Source: JAHECE01 sp963780675 (GTDB lineage: Bacteria; Actinomycetota; Actinomycetes; Actinomycetales; JAHECE01). Taken from it: a stretch of DNA of 64,000 bases. The notes under the pieces are model-generated. The model had not been told where the DNA came from. It saw nothing but the letters and a program-made list of their open reading frames with translations, and ran no database searches. Positions 8,356 to 17,001 of the stretch are shown here, piece after piece (positions within the stretch are counted from its first letter, which is position 1; every line of letters begins with the position of its first letter). The stretch lies in NCBI GenBank assembly GCA_963780675.1, contig CAWACR010000010.1:186001-250000 (forward strand), read 5' to 3'. A program made the position numbers and the translations under genes.

Positions 8356-9948
8356 TCAGGCCGCGAGGGCGAGCGTCAGGGTGAGGCTGCCGAAGACGAC
8401 CGGTGCCGCGACCAGCATCGAGTCGAGCCGGTCGAGGATCCCCCCGTGCCCGGGCAGCAGGCTGCCCATGTCCTTGAGCCCGAGGTCCCGCTTGATCAGG
8501 GACTCGGACAGGTCGCCCACCGTCGCCGCCGCCACCGTGACCAGGCCGATCGCGGCCCCGGCCCACAGCGGGCCGTTGAAGAACCACCACATGAGGCCGA
8601 CGCCGACGACCGCGGCGAGGACCGCGGAGCCGGCGGCGCCTTCCCACGACTTCTTGGGGCTGACGCTCGGGGCCATCGGGTGCTTGCCGAACAGCACGCC
8701 GGCGGCGTACCCGCCGACGTCGTTGGCGACCACCAGCGAGATGGCGAACATCACCCGCCACGGCCCGTCCGGCGCGGCGATCATCAGAACGGCGAAGGAG
8801 GCAAGGAAGGGGATGTAGGCGGCGGCAAGGATCCCCGCCCCCGCGTCGCGCAGGGCCTGGGTCCCCCCGCCGTCGATGACCCTCCAGACGAACACCCCGC
8901 CCGCCGTGAGCATGAAGGCGACGACGAGGGCCTCCGGCCCGGCGACGTACGCCGAGATCAGCATCCCCGTCGAACCGACGAGCAGGGGCAGCAGGGGGAT
9001 CCGGATGTCCTTCGAGCGGAGGGCGGCCGCGAACTCCCACAGTCCCCCGCCGGCAGCGATGATCGCGAAGACGACGAACGCTTCCTTCCAGATGAAGAGG
9101 CTGGCGATCAGGAGCGCACCGAGCCCGAGCCCGACGCCGATCGCCATCGGGAGGTCCCGTCCGGCTCGGCCCGTGCTCGTGGGGGTGGCCTGGCGCGCCA
9201 GCTCGCGCCGTCGCCTCGCCGCGGGAAGGACCACGGTGGCGGCTTCCTCGGCGAGATCCGCATCGCGTCGAGCACCCGACTCGGCCGCGGCGTCGTCGTC
9301 GCCGGACGGCTCCGCCTCAGCCTCGGGCTCGTCGGCCGCTCGTTCCGGGCTCTCGGCAGGCGCGGGCGTCGTCGCCGGCGCTGCCGTCCTCGACGTCGGC
9401 GGGCAGGTCCTCCTGCCCCTCCGCCGCGTCGTCCGGTCCCCGCTCGTCGTCCGGTCCCCGCTCGTCAGGAGCAGGCTCGTCAGGAGCAGGCTCGTCAGGA
9501 GCAGGCTCGCCCGCCGGAGCACCGCCCGCGTCGTCGCCCGCGTGGTCGCCCTCAGCGCCCGCGTCGCCCTCGCGCCCGCGTCGCCCTCAGCGCCCGCGTC
9601 GCCCGCGTCGCCCTCGGCGACGGCGTCCGGTCCGAGGGGCTCGTCCTGTCCGCCCTCCTCGGCGGCGTCGCCGTCAGGGGCATCCCCGTCCGCATCCGCG
9701 GCCGGACCTTCGGCGCTCTCGGCCGTCGGCGTCTCGCCGTCCGGCTCGGGTGCGCCGCTGTCCGGCTCCTGCTCGGCGGCGTCGGGCTCCGTGCCGTCCT
9801 CGTCGAGGACACGGGGCCCGGTCCCGGCCGTCTCCGGCTCGGGGCGGGGTTCCGCGGCGCTGCGCGCCTCGGCCTCCCGTCGCTGCTTCTCGCGGAGCTC
9901 GCGACGCGTCAGGGGACGGTCGGCGGGCGCCTCGGCCATGTGGGTCAC
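8356..9948 (-). CDS. cdsA: Phosphatidate cytidylyltransferase with long acidic N-terminal extension
   Basis: 530 residues as read. CdsA makes CDP-diacylglycerol from phosphatidate and CTP in the membrane. The last ~260 residues are the polytopic core and end with the family signature: SLIKRDLGLKDMGSLL followed by PGHGGILDRLDS. The first ~260 residues are predicted disordered and mostly Asp/Glu/Pro-rich. In the middle, about 70 residues switch to an Arg/Thr/Leu-rich stretch (SLLLTSLLLTS) that makes sense only as a shifted frame: the neighbouring frame reads acidic repeats (EPAPD x3, RGPDDE). A base seems missing within 9566-9582 and one extra near 9361-9368. Start GTG 9948 or ATG 9939. Confidence 0.9.
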   Translation of the reverse strand: MTHMAEAPADRPLTRRELREKQRREAEARSAAEPRPEPETAGTGPRVLDEDGTEPDAAEQEPDSGAPEPDGETPTAESAEGPAADADGDAPDGDAAEEGGQDEPLGPDAVAEGDAGDAGAEGDAGARATRALRATTRATTRAVLRRASLLLTSLLLTSLLLTSGDRTTSGDRTTRRRGRRTCPPTSRTAAPATTPAPAESPERAADEPEAEAEPSGDDDAAAESGARRDADLAEEAATVVLPAARRRRELARQATPTSTGRAGRDLPMAIGVGLGLGALLIASLFIWKEAFVVFAIIAAGGGLWEFAAALRSKDIRIPLLPLLVGSTGMLISAYVAGPEALVVAFMLTAGGVFVWRVIDGGGTQALRDAGAGILAAAYIPFLASFAVLMIAAPDGPWRVMFAISLVVANDVGGYAAGVLFGKHPMAPSVSPKKSWEGAAGSAVLAAVVGVGLMWWFFNGPLWAGAAIGLVTVAAATVGDLSESLIKRDLGLKDMGSLLPGHGGILDRLDSMLVAAPVVFGSLTLTLALAA

Positions 9949-9960
9949 CGTGCTCCCCGC

Positions 9961-10518
9961 TCAGACCTCGAGGAGCTCGCGCTCCTTGTGGGCCAGGAGA
10001 TCGTCGATCAGGTCGACATGACGCTTCGTGAGGTGCTCGAGCTCCTTCTCCGCCCGCGCCACCTCGTCCTCGCCGGCCTCGCCGTCCTTGGCGATGCGAT
10101 CGAGCTCCTCCTTGGCGCGGCGGCGGACGTTCCGGACCGACACCCGGGCTTCCTCGCCCTTGTGCTTGGCGAGCTTGACGTACTCCTTGCGCCGTTCCTG
10201 GGTGAGCGCCGGCAGGATGACGCGGATGACCGCGCCGTCGTCGGTGGGGTTCACGCCGAGGTCGGAGTCGCGGATCGCCTTGCGGACGGCCGCCATGGAG
10301 CCCTTGTCGTAGGGCGAGATCAGGACCGTGCGGGCCTCGGGGATCTGGAAAGAGGCGAGCTGCTGCAGCGGGGTCGGGGCGCCGTAGTAGTCGACGAGGA
10401 CCTTGTGGAACATCGCGGCGTTCGCGCGGCCGGAGCGGATGGCGGAGAACTCCTCGCGAGCGACCTCGACCGCCTTGTCCATCTTCTCCTCGGCCTCGAA
10501 GAGGGTCTCGTCGATCAC
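9961..10518 (-). CDS. frr: Ribosome recycling factor
   Basis: 185 residues, the usual length. RRF splits post-termination ribosomes together with EF-G. Typical segments are visible: EEFSAIRSGRANAAMFHKVL, VDYYGAPTPLQQLASF, VNPTDDGAVIRVILPALTQERR and the C-terminal helix. It starts with GTG at 10518, overlapping the pyrH stop by four bases (GTGA), and is followed 12 bases later by cdsA, the usual pyrH-frr-cdsA order. Confidence 0.97.
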   Translation of the reverse strand: MIDETLFEAEEKMDKAVEVAREEFSAIRSGRANAAMFHKVLVDYYGAPTPLQQLASFQIPEARTVLISPYDKGSMAAVRKAIRDSDLGVNPTDDGAVIRVILPALTQERRKEYVKLAKHKGEEARVSVRNVRRRAKEELDRIAKDGEAGEDEVARAEKELEHLTKRHVDLIDDLLAHKERELLEV

Positions 10519-11327
10519 CGCTGCTCCTTCGTCTCGGTGTGCGGGGAATCGCTCACCCGCACGGCCACGCCGCGCTCACGGTCCGCGGTCACCAGCGTGC
10601 CGATCTTCTCACCCATCAGGGCCCGCGTGACGTTGCCGGGCTCCGCCATGCCGAAGACGCGCATGTCGAGGCCGTTGTCCATGCACAGGCTGAACGCCGC
10701 GGCGTCCACGACCTTCAGGCCGGCGCGCAGCGCTTCGTCGTACGTCACGTGCTCGAGCCGGCGGGCGTCGGGGTCACGCTGCGGGTCCGCCGTGTACACG
10801 CCGTCGACCCCGCTCTTGGCCATGAGGACCTCGGAGCAGTGCGTCTCGAGGGCTCGCTGCGCCGCGACGGTGTCCGTGGAGAAGTACGGCAGGCCGGCGC
10901 CGGCGCCGAAGATGACGATCCGGCCCTTCTCCAGGTGCCGGATGGCCCGCCGCGGGATGTAGGGCTCGGCGACCTGGCCCATGGTGATGGCGGTCTGCAC
11001 CCGCGTGTCGACACCCGCCTTCTCCAGGAAGTCCTGGAGCGCGAGGCAGTTCATGACGGTGCCGAGCATGCCCATGTAGTCGGCACGGGCCCGGTCGAGC
11101 CCGCTCGCCGACAGGGTCGCGCCGCGGAAGAAGTTCCCGCCGCCGACGACGATGGCGACCTGGATCCCCGCCTGCGCGGCCTCGGCGATCTCCCGGGCGA
11201 CCGCGGCGACGACGTCGGCGTCCAGCCCGATCTTGCCGCCCCCGAACACCTCGCCGGAGAGCTTCAGGAGGACCCGTCGTCGACCGTCCGTCGGTGCGCC
11301 GTGCACTCGATGAGCCGCGGTGCTCAT
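10515..11327 (-). CDS. pyrH: Uridylate kinase
   Basis: 270 residues. Phosphorylates UMP to UDP; hexameric amino-acid-kinase fold. Motifs: RVLLKLSGEVFGG, VVGGGNFFRG, ADYMGMLGTVMNCLALQDFL and RVFGMAEPGNVTRAL. The ATG at 11327 (MSTAAHRVHGAPTDGRRR) was chosen because the conserved fold begins about 20 residues later; the open frame upstream overlaps only the tsf terminator region. It is translationally coupled to frr. Confidence 0.96.
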   Translation of the reverse strand: MSTAAHRVHGAPTDGRRRVLLKLSGEVFGGGKIGLDADVVAAVAREIAEAAQAGIQVAIVVGGGNFFRGATLSASGLDRARADYMGMLGTVMNCLALQDFLEKAGVDTRVQTAITMGQVAEPYIPRRAIRHLEKGRIVIFGAGAGLPYFSTDTVAAQRALETHCSEVLMAKSGVDGVYTADPQRDPDARRLEHVTYDEALRAGLKVVDAAAFSLCMDNGLDMRVFGMAEPGNVTRALMGEKIGTLVTADRERGVAVRVSDSPHTETKEQR

Positions 11328-11396
11328 GGGGCCCTCCCTGCGTCGTTGGTGCTGCATTCCCTGCTCTGGGGGTGCGGCCCGTCGGGGCCGCGTACG

Positions 11397-11436
11397 GCGT
11401 CGGCCCCGTTCCCGCGGGAGGGATCGGGGCCGACGC
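11397..11436 (-). terminator. Hairpin after tsf
   Basis: A perfect 12-bp stem (GCGTCGGCCCCG paired with CGGGGCCGACGC) encloses a 16-base loop, nine bases past the tsf stop and well before pyrH. There is no T-run, which is common in high-GC terminators; it may only attenuate. Confidence 0.6.
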
Positions 11437-11445
11437 CGGGGCGCG

Positions 11446-12286
11446 TCAGGCGCCGACGCGGAACCGGGCGAAGGCGGTAGCCGTGCCCTTGACCTCGGCG
11501 AGCACCTGGCCGACCGACTTCTTCGGGTCCTTGGCGAAGGCCTGGTCGAGGAGGACGTTCTCCTTGTAGAAGCCGACGAGGCGACCCTCGACGATCTTCG
11601 GGAGCGCACCCTCCGGCTTGCCCTCGTTGCGCGCGGTCTCCTCGGCGATGCGCCGCTCGTCCGCGACCGTCTGCGGCGGGGACGTCCTCGCGCGAGAGGT
11701 AGGTGGGCGAGTACGCGGCGATGTGCATCGCGATGTCCTTCGCCACCTCGGCGCCGGCGGCGTCCGTGGCGATGAGGACGCCGACCTGCGGGGGCAGGTC
11801 CTTGTTGGTGCGGTGCAGGTAGGACGTGACCTTCTCGCCCGAGACGCGGGCGAGGCGACGGACGACGATCTTCTCGCCGATGGTCGCAGCGGCCTCCTCG
11901 ACCGAGGCCCGCAGCGGCGCACCGGCGACGTCGGCGGCCAGCAGGGCCTCGACGTCGGTCGCGCCGGAGGCGACGGCGGCCGCGAGGACCTTGTCCGCCA
12001 GCGCGATGAAGACCGGGCTCTTCGCGACGAAGTCGGTCTCGGAGTTCACCTCGACCAGGACGCCGGTCTCGCCCTCGGCCGACGGCGAGACGTCGATCGC
12101 GACCAGGCCGTCCGAGGCCGAGCGGCCCTCGCGCTTGGCGATGCCCTTGAGGCCCTTGACGCGGATGATCTCGACGGCCTTCTCGACGTTGCCGTCGGCC
12201 TCGTCGAGGGCCTTCTTGACGTCGAGCATGCCGGCGCCCGTGCGCTCGCGCAGGGCCTTGATGTCAGCGGCGGTGTAGTTCGCCAT
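11446..12286 (-). CDS. tsf: Elongation factor Ts (frame broken by one base)
   Basis: EF-Ts exchanges GDP for GTP on EF-Tu. The N-terminus is typical (ADIKALRERTGAGMLDVKKAL) and continues correctly to YLSREDVPA near 11690; from there the matching sequence (VADERRIAEETARNEGKPEG ... FYKENVLLDQ ... GTATAFARFRVGA) continues in the next frame. Removing one base near 11683-11685 restores a single 279-residue protein ending at 11446, the normal length. As the gene is essential, a sequencing insertion is far more likely than a real mutation. Start ATG 12286 has GAGGA upstream. It follows rpsB by 48 bases. Confidence 0.93.
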
Positions 12287-12334
12287 GTTCCTCGTGGATT
12301 CCTTCCGGAGGTAACGACTGGGGAGTTGTGGGGA

Positions 12335-13309
12335 TCAGGCCTCGTCGGCCTCGGGGGCGGCGGCCTCGGCAGGCGTCTCGACGACGGCGACCTCGGGGGC
12401 CACCTCGGCGGCGGCGACCTCGCACCTCGGCGGCGACCTCGACCTCAGCCACCTCGGCGGCGAGCCTCGACCGCAGCAGTCTCGACCGCAGCGACGTCGG
12501 CGGGCGCCGCGTCCGCGACGACGGCCACGGTCTCCGCCTCGGCCGCGGCCAGGAGCTCGCGCTCCCACGCAGCGAGGGGCTCGACGTCGGCGGCGGGGGC
12601 GCCGCTCGTCCCGCCGGAGTGGCGGGCCACGAGTCCGTCGGCCACGGCGTCGGCGACCACGCGCGTCAGCAGGGCGACGGAGCGGATCGCGTCGTCGTTG
12701 CCCGGGATGCCGTAGTCGACCTCGTCCGGGTCGCAGTTGGTGTCGAGGATGGCGACCACCGGGATGCTTCAGCTTGCGTGCCTCGTCGACGGCGAGGTGC
12801 TCCTTCTTGGTGTCGACGACCCAGACCGCGGAGGGCACCTTGGCCATGTCGCGGATGCCGCCGAGCGTGCGCTCGAGCTTGTCCTTCTCGCGGCGCAGGA
12901 CGAGGAGCTCCTTCTTGGTGAGGGAGCTGCCGGCGACGTCGTCGAAGTCGATCTCCTCGAGCTCCTTGAGCCGCTGGAGCCGCTTGTGCACGGTGCCGAA
13001 GTTGGTGAGCATGCCGCCCAGCCACCGCTGGTTGACGAAGGGCATCCCGACGCGCGCGGCCTGCTCGGCGACCGCCTCCTGCGCCTGCTTCTTCGTGCCG
13101 ACGAAGAGGATCGTGCCGCCGTGGGCGACCGTCTCCCGGACGAACTCGAAGGCTCGGTCGATGTCGGTCAGCGACTGCTGCAGGTCGATGATGTAGATGC
13201 CGTTGCGCTCGGTGAAGATGAAGCGCTTCATCTTGGGGTTCCACCGACGGGTCTGGTGCCCGAAGTGGACGCCGCTCTCGAGGAGCTGGCGCATGGTGAC
13301 GACGGCCAT
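12335..13309 (-). CDS. rpsB: 30S ribosomal protein S2 (frame broken in three places)
   Basis: S2 of the small ribosomal subunit. The N-terminal two thirds are perfect (TMRQLLESGVHFGHQTRRWN ... FVNQRWLGGMLTNF). At about 12767 one extra base breaks [21 protein letters not shown]; two more single-base insertions near 12465-12470 and 12423-12427 shift the Ala/Glu/Val-rich tail and return to the first frame. Corrected, the protein has about 323 residues with the long acidic tail seen in some actinobacterial S2 proteins. ATG 13309 is preceded by GGAAGGAC. The breaks are very probably sequencing errors because S2 is essential. Confidence 0.93.
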   Translation of the reverse strand: MAVVTMRQLLESGVHFGHQTRRWNPKMKRFIFTERNGIYIIDLQQSLTDIDRAFEFVRETVAHGGTILFVGTKKQAQEAVAEQAARVGMPFVNQRWLGGMLTNFGTVHKRLQRLKELEEIDFDDVAGSSLTKKELLVLRREKDKLERTLGGIRDMAKVPSAVWVVDTKKEHLAVDEARKLKHPGGRHPRHQLRPGRGRLRHPGQRRRDPLRRPADARGRRRRGRRTRGPPLRRDERRPRRRRRAPRCVGARAPGRGRGGDRGRRRGRGARRRRCGRDCCGRGSPPRWLRSRSPPRCEVAAAEVAPEVAVVETPAEAAAPEADEA

Positions 13310-13512
13310 GGCGCGTCCTTCCGGCGTGGGCTCCACGGCCCACGCGTCGAGCGGGCCGCGCCGCCTCGGCGGCACCGCACCCGCGTTCCGGTTTGTCGCG
13401 GTGGCCAGGTGACCACCGCGCCTGGTGCCCACGGCCCGGGGCAACCGACCTTGCGGTCGGACCGTGCCCGGGGCCTCACCGACTGAGGTGATCAGTGGGC
13501 GCGCGATGTCAA
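13310..13512 (-). promoter_or_regulatory. rpsB leader and promoter region
   Basis: A perfect TTGACA (-35-like) lies at 13507-13512 on the minus strand, but no clean -10 follows. The 5' leader is rich in hairpins: CCGACC-GCAA-GGTCGG around 13450-13465 inside a larger CCCGGGCA/TGCCCCGGG stem, and CGCGGTGG/CCACCGCG nearer the gene. Such folding would suit autogenous control by S2, but this is inference. With the M23 upstream region it fills the 351-base gap 13310-13660; nothing else is seen there. Confidence 0.4.
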
Positions 13513-13660
13513 CCGGGTCTTCCCGGCTGCACCCGCGATGCTACCCGATCGTCGGACGGCGGACCCGGGTCCTCCTCCCCCGGCCGCGTCGGCGCACGCC
13601 CGTCCCCAGCGCGGCGGGTACTCCCGAGGGCCCGGGTGCGGCACCCGCCACCATGCCCGC

Positions 13661-14239
13661 ATGGCACCCTCCCTGCCCCTGGTCGGCGGCGTCGCTCTCC
13701 TGCTCGGCGCGGCGGCGCTCGGCCTTGGTTCGGCAGCGGCCCCGGCCCGGCCCGGGCCGCCCGCGCAAGCGACGACGGCGCAGGCCGCCTCCGCCGCGTC
13801 CGTCGAGGACCCCGTGCCTCCGGCCGCGCAGGCTCACGTGTGGCCCACCGGCGGGCCGGTCGTCGTCGCCCGGGCCTTCGACCCACCCCCGGCGCCGTGG
13901 GCACGTGGGCACCGCGGGGCCGACCTGACGCTCGCCCCCGGGGCGCCGGTGCTCGCGTCGGCGGACGGCACGGTCGCCTTCGCGGGGGCAGTCGCCGGGC
14001 GCGGCGTGGTGTCGATCGACCACCCCGGCGGCATCCGGACCACGTACGAGCCGGTCACCCCGACGGTCGCCGCAGGCGACGCGGTCCGGGCGGGCGACGT
14101 TATCGGGCACCTGTCCGCCGCTTCCCACTGCGCGCCGTCGTCGTGCCTGCACTGGGGGGCCCGCCGCGCCCCGGAGGACTACCTGGACCCTCTGCTCCTC
14201 CTGCGGCGGACCGTGGTCCGGCTCTACCCGCCCGCGTGA
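13661..14239 (+). CDS. Secreted M23-like (LytM-fold) protein with altered catalytic motif
   Basis: 192 residues. An N-terminal hydrophobic segment (LVGGVALLLGAAALGLGSAA) looks like a signal peptide, followed by an Ala/Pro linker and an M23 metallopeptidase domain. The first zinc motif is intact (GHRGADLTLAPGAPVLA, H-x3-D), but the usual HxH near the end is CLHWG, so the first histidine, the catalytic one, is cysteine. It may be a non-catalytic cell-wall regulator or binder. It stands where Rv2891 stands relative to rpsB, divergent from it. ATG 13661 gives the best signal peptide. Confidence 0.8.
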   Translation: MAPSLPLVGGVALLLGAAALGLGSAAAPARPGPPAQATTAQAASAASVEDPVPPAAQAHVWPTGGPVVVARAFDPPPAPWARGHRGADLTLAPGAPVLASADGTVAFAGAVAGRGVVSIDHPGGIRTTYEPVTPTVAAGDAVRAGDVIGHLSAASHCAPSSCLHWGARRAPEDYLDPLLLLRRTVVRLYPPA

Positions 14240-14333
14240 TCGCGTCCCGACGATCCCGAGCGGCCGAGAGCACCGCCGATCGCGAACGGCCGATCCGGTC
14301 CCGGCGATCGCGGCCCGGCCCGGGGCGCACGCG

Positions 14334-15359
14334 CTACGCGCGCGGGTGCGCCTGGGTGTAGGCGGCGCGCAGCCGCTCGGGCGAGACGTGCGTGTAGCGC
14401 TGGGTGGTGGCGAGGGAGGCGTGCCCGAGCACCTCCTGGACCGTCCGCAGGTCCGATCCCCCGGCGAGCAGGTGGGTCGCGGCGGAGTGCCGCAAGCCGT
14501 GCGGGGCCAGGTCACGCACCCCGGCGAGCGCCGTCAGCCGGTGCACCACGTCCCGCACCTGACGCACCCCGACGCGCCCGCCGCGCGCGCCGAGGAAGAG
14601 CGCGGGCTCGGCCCGCGGTCGCCCACCGCGCGCCCCGGCGCCATCCGGCACGGCAGCGCCGGGCAGGAGGGCCGGCCGCCCGCGGGCCAGCCACGCCTCG
14701 AGGGCGTGCGCGGCGGGGACACCGAAGGGCACCACCCGCTCCTTGCCCCCCTTGCCCAGGGTGCGCAGCAGCCGTTCGCGCAGGTCGACGTCGGTGACGT
14801 CGAGACCGACGAGCTCGGCAACGCGCACGCCGGAGGCGTAGCAGAGCTCGAGCATCGCCCAGTCGCGCAGGTGGAGGGGGTCCCCGTCGCGCGCCTGCTC
14901 GGCGGCGACGTCGAGCAGGTGGGCGGCCTCGTCGACGGCGAGCACCGCGGGCACGGTGACGTCCGCCCGGGGGTGGAGCAGCCGGGGGCCGGGATCGGCG
15001 GCGATCCGGCCCGTCCGGTGCGCCCACGCCGTGAAGGCCCGGGCTCCGGCGGCACGCCGCGCGAGGGTCGCCCGGGAGCGGCCGCGGCGGGACTGGACCG
15101 CGAGCCACGCGCGCAGGGCGGTCAGGTCCAGCCGGTCGAGGTCGATCGGGACGGGGTCCTCGGGCGACGCCCCCGCGGGCGCGGGCCGGGTCAGGGAGCC
15201 GAGCAGGCTCTCGGCATCGGCCACGTAGGCGCGGACCGTGTGCGGCGAGAGCCCCCGCTGGGTCTCGAGGAAGGACCGGTAGGCCGCCAGCAGCGCGGCC
15301 ACGGCTTCGGGCCGTGCGCGCGCCCCCGGTGTGTCACCCGGCGCGCCGTCGCTGGTCAT
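14334..15359 (-). CDS. xerC: Tyrosine recombinase XerC
   Basis: 341 residues. Resolves chromosome dimers at dif. N-terminal SAM-like core-binding domain (FLETQRGLSPHTVRAYVADA) and C-terminal catalytic domain with all residues visible: Arg in YASGVRVAELVGLD, Lys in LGKGGKERVVPF, HGLRHSAATHLL (H-x2-R), GHASLATTQRYTHV (His and nucleophilic Tyr). The ATG at 15359 puts the first helix at a normal distance. It converges with the M23 gene; the 94-base gap holds only GC-rich sequence and one stray GATCGCGAAC (14279-14288). Confidence 0.95.
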   Translation of the reverse strand: MTSDGAPGDTPGARARPEAVAALLAAYRSFLETQRGLSPHTVRAYVADAESLLGSLTRPAPAGASPEDPVPIDLDRLDLTALRAWLAVQSRRGRSRATLARRAAGARAFTAWAHRTGRIAADPGPRLLHPRADVTVPAVLAVDEAAHLLDVAAEQARDGDPLHLRDWAMLELCYASGVRVAELVGLDVTDVDLRERLLRTLGKGGKERVVPFGVPAAHALEAWLARGRPALLPGAAVPDGAGARGGRPRAEPALFLGARGGRVGVRQVRDVVHRLTALAGVRDLAPHGLRHSAATHLLAGGSDLRTVQEVLGHASLATTQRYTHVSPERLRAAYTQAHPRA

Positions 15360-15453
15360 GGCGCCACGGTGACGCCCCGGCGCCCGGACGGCAAGCACCG
15401 GCGCCCGGCGCGGCGGCGACGGGACCGCGACACCCGGGCGCCCGGCGGCGTCC

Positions 15454-16977
15454 TCACTCGGGCCGGTTGCCCGGCTCACCGCCGACGAGGAACGGCGTCG
15501 TGTACCCGGCGTAGGCGACGTGCGCCATGAGGCCCTCGGCCGCGTGCGGCAGGTTGTGGCAGTGGTCCATCCAGATGCCCGGGTTGTCCGCGACGAAGGC
15601 GACCTCGTACGCGGAGCCGTCGGGCACGTCGAGGGAGTCGACCCACCAGGGACTGCCCGTGGCCGCGACCCCGTCGCGACTCAGGACGACGGCGTGGTGC
15701 CCGTGCAGGTGCATGGGGTGCACGGCTCCGCTGCGGTTCTCGATGCGCATGACCACGACGTCGCCCTCGACCACGGTGAACATCGGGACGTCGGGGAACG
15801 TGCCGCCGTTGATGGTCCACCACATGCCGGGGCGGCCGTCGACGATCCCCGGTCGTCGGCCGATCACGTACTCGAAGGTCCGGTCCGGGGACCGCGCGTC
15901 GAAGCCGAGATCGCCCGGCGAGCCGTACGCGAGGAGGTCGACCTCGGCTCTCGGCTGCGGTGTCGGTGCGCCCTCCGCCGGGGTCCCGTCCCCGAGGACG
16001 ACGGCGGCACTCCCGCCCATCTCGACGCGCACCGGCGCGCCGTCGTCGGGCACGACCAGCTCCAGGTCCGCCCGGCCACCCGCCGTGAGCAGGACGTACT
16101 GCCCGCTGACCGGCGGCGGCTCCCGGAGGTCGGTGCCGTCGACTGCTCGGAGGCGGAACGCGGCTCCGCTCACCCACACGGGCATCGGCCCGTTGTCGGT
16201 GTTGACCACCCGGACGCGAACGACGGCGCCCGGCAGGGCGACGACCGGCAGGTCGCCCTCGGCGCCGTTCACGGTGCGCCGGCCCTCGTAGAGGTGGACG
16301 ACGGCGACGACCTCCTGGACGTCGCGTTCGGGAGCGGGCGGGTCCACGACGAGGGCACCGAACAGACCGCGGCGGACCTGGTCGTGCGAGACCTGGTGGG
16401 AGTGGTACCAGTACGTACCGGCCCGATCCGCCACGAACCGATAGACGAACCGGCCGCCGACCGGCACGGCGTCCTGCGTCACTCCGGCGACGCCGTCCAT
16501 CGCGTTCGGGACGTCGACGCCGTGCCAGTGCAGCGTCATGCCGCCCTCGACCGAGGCGTTCTCGAGCCGGACCTCGACGAGCTGCCCCTGGACGGCCCGG
16601 ATGAGCGGGCCGGGCGAGGTTCCGTTGAGGGTGAACCCGTCCATCTCGCGTCCCGAGGCGAGCGTGACGACCTCCTCGCGGGCGACGAGGTCCACCGTGA
16701 CGTCCGCGGGGCGCCCCGGGTCCGCGACGAGGTCGGTCACGGGCGTGCCGCCCGAGACCGACCCCCCGTGACCGGGGCCCGCGGAGCCGTCGGCGGCCGG
16801 CACCGGACCGCCGCCGTAGTCGGCGTGGCCCATGGCCATGGCGCCGTACTCCCCCGGCAGCAGGCTGCTCGTCCAGAGCCACCCGAGCGTGCCGAGGATC
16901 GCGACCGTCGCCAGCGCCGCGATCAGCGCCCGAGCCCGACTCCTCACCGAGGCACCGTTCACCGAGGCACCACTCAC
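15454..16977 (-). CDS. Multicopper oxidase, membrane-anchored
   Basis: 507 residues. One N-terminal transmembrane helix (ALIAALATVAILGTLGWLWT), then cupredoxin domains. All four copper-binding motifs are present: TLHWHGVDVP, TYWYHSHQ, HPMHLHGHHAV and DHCHNLPHAAEGLMAHV (HCH-x3-H-x4-M type-1 site). It could be a copper- or phenol-oxidising laccase-like enzyme facing outside. It follows the four-helix protein gene by 24 bases, forming a two-gene unit between xerC and dprA. The start region is a 15-base triplicate that gives three in-frame GTG starts (16977, 16962, 16947). Confidence 0.92.
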   Translation of the reverse strand: MSGASVNGASVRSRARALIAALATVAILGTLGWLWTSSLLPGEYGAMAMGHADYGGGPVPAADGSAGPGHGGSVSGGTPVTDLVADPGRPADVTVDLVAREEVVTLASGREMDGFTLNGTSPGPLIRAVQGQLVEVRLENASVEGGMTLHWHGVDVPNAMDGVAGVTQDAVPVGGRFVYRFVADRAGTYWYHSHQVSHDQVRRGLFGALVVDPPAPERDVQEVVAVVHLYEGRRTVNGAEGDLPVVALPGAVVRVRVVNTDNGPMPVWVSGAAFRLRAVDGTDLREPPPVSGQYVLLTAGGRADLELVVPDDGAPVRVEMGGSAAVVLGDGTPAEGAPTPQPRAEVDLLAYGSPGDLGFDARSPDRTFEYVIGRRPGIVDGRPGMWWTINGGTFPDVPMFTVVEGDVVVMRIENRSGAVHPMHLHGHHAVVLSRDGVAATGSPWWVDSLDVPDGSAYEVAFVADNPGIWMDHCHNLPHAAEGLMAHVAYAGYTTPFLVGGEPGNRPE

Positions 16978-16989
16978 CGAGGCACCACG
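16945..16989 (-). repeat. 15-base triplicate at the multicopper oxidase start
   Basis: Three units, CACCGAGGCACCRYY-like, at 16945-16959, 16960-16974 and 16975-16989. On the minus strand each holds a GTG in the same frame, so the N-terminus reads VSGAS-VNGAS-VRS. Copy-number change would add or remove start codons without breaking the frame. Confidence 0.75.
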
Positions 16990-17001
16990 CTCTCCGGCCG
17001 G

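Noticed and set aside
14277..14316. Another copy of the GATCGCGAAC palindrome between the M23 gene and xerC
   Set aside because: Only one clear half-site and no 19-base partner; may be a decayed copy or chance.
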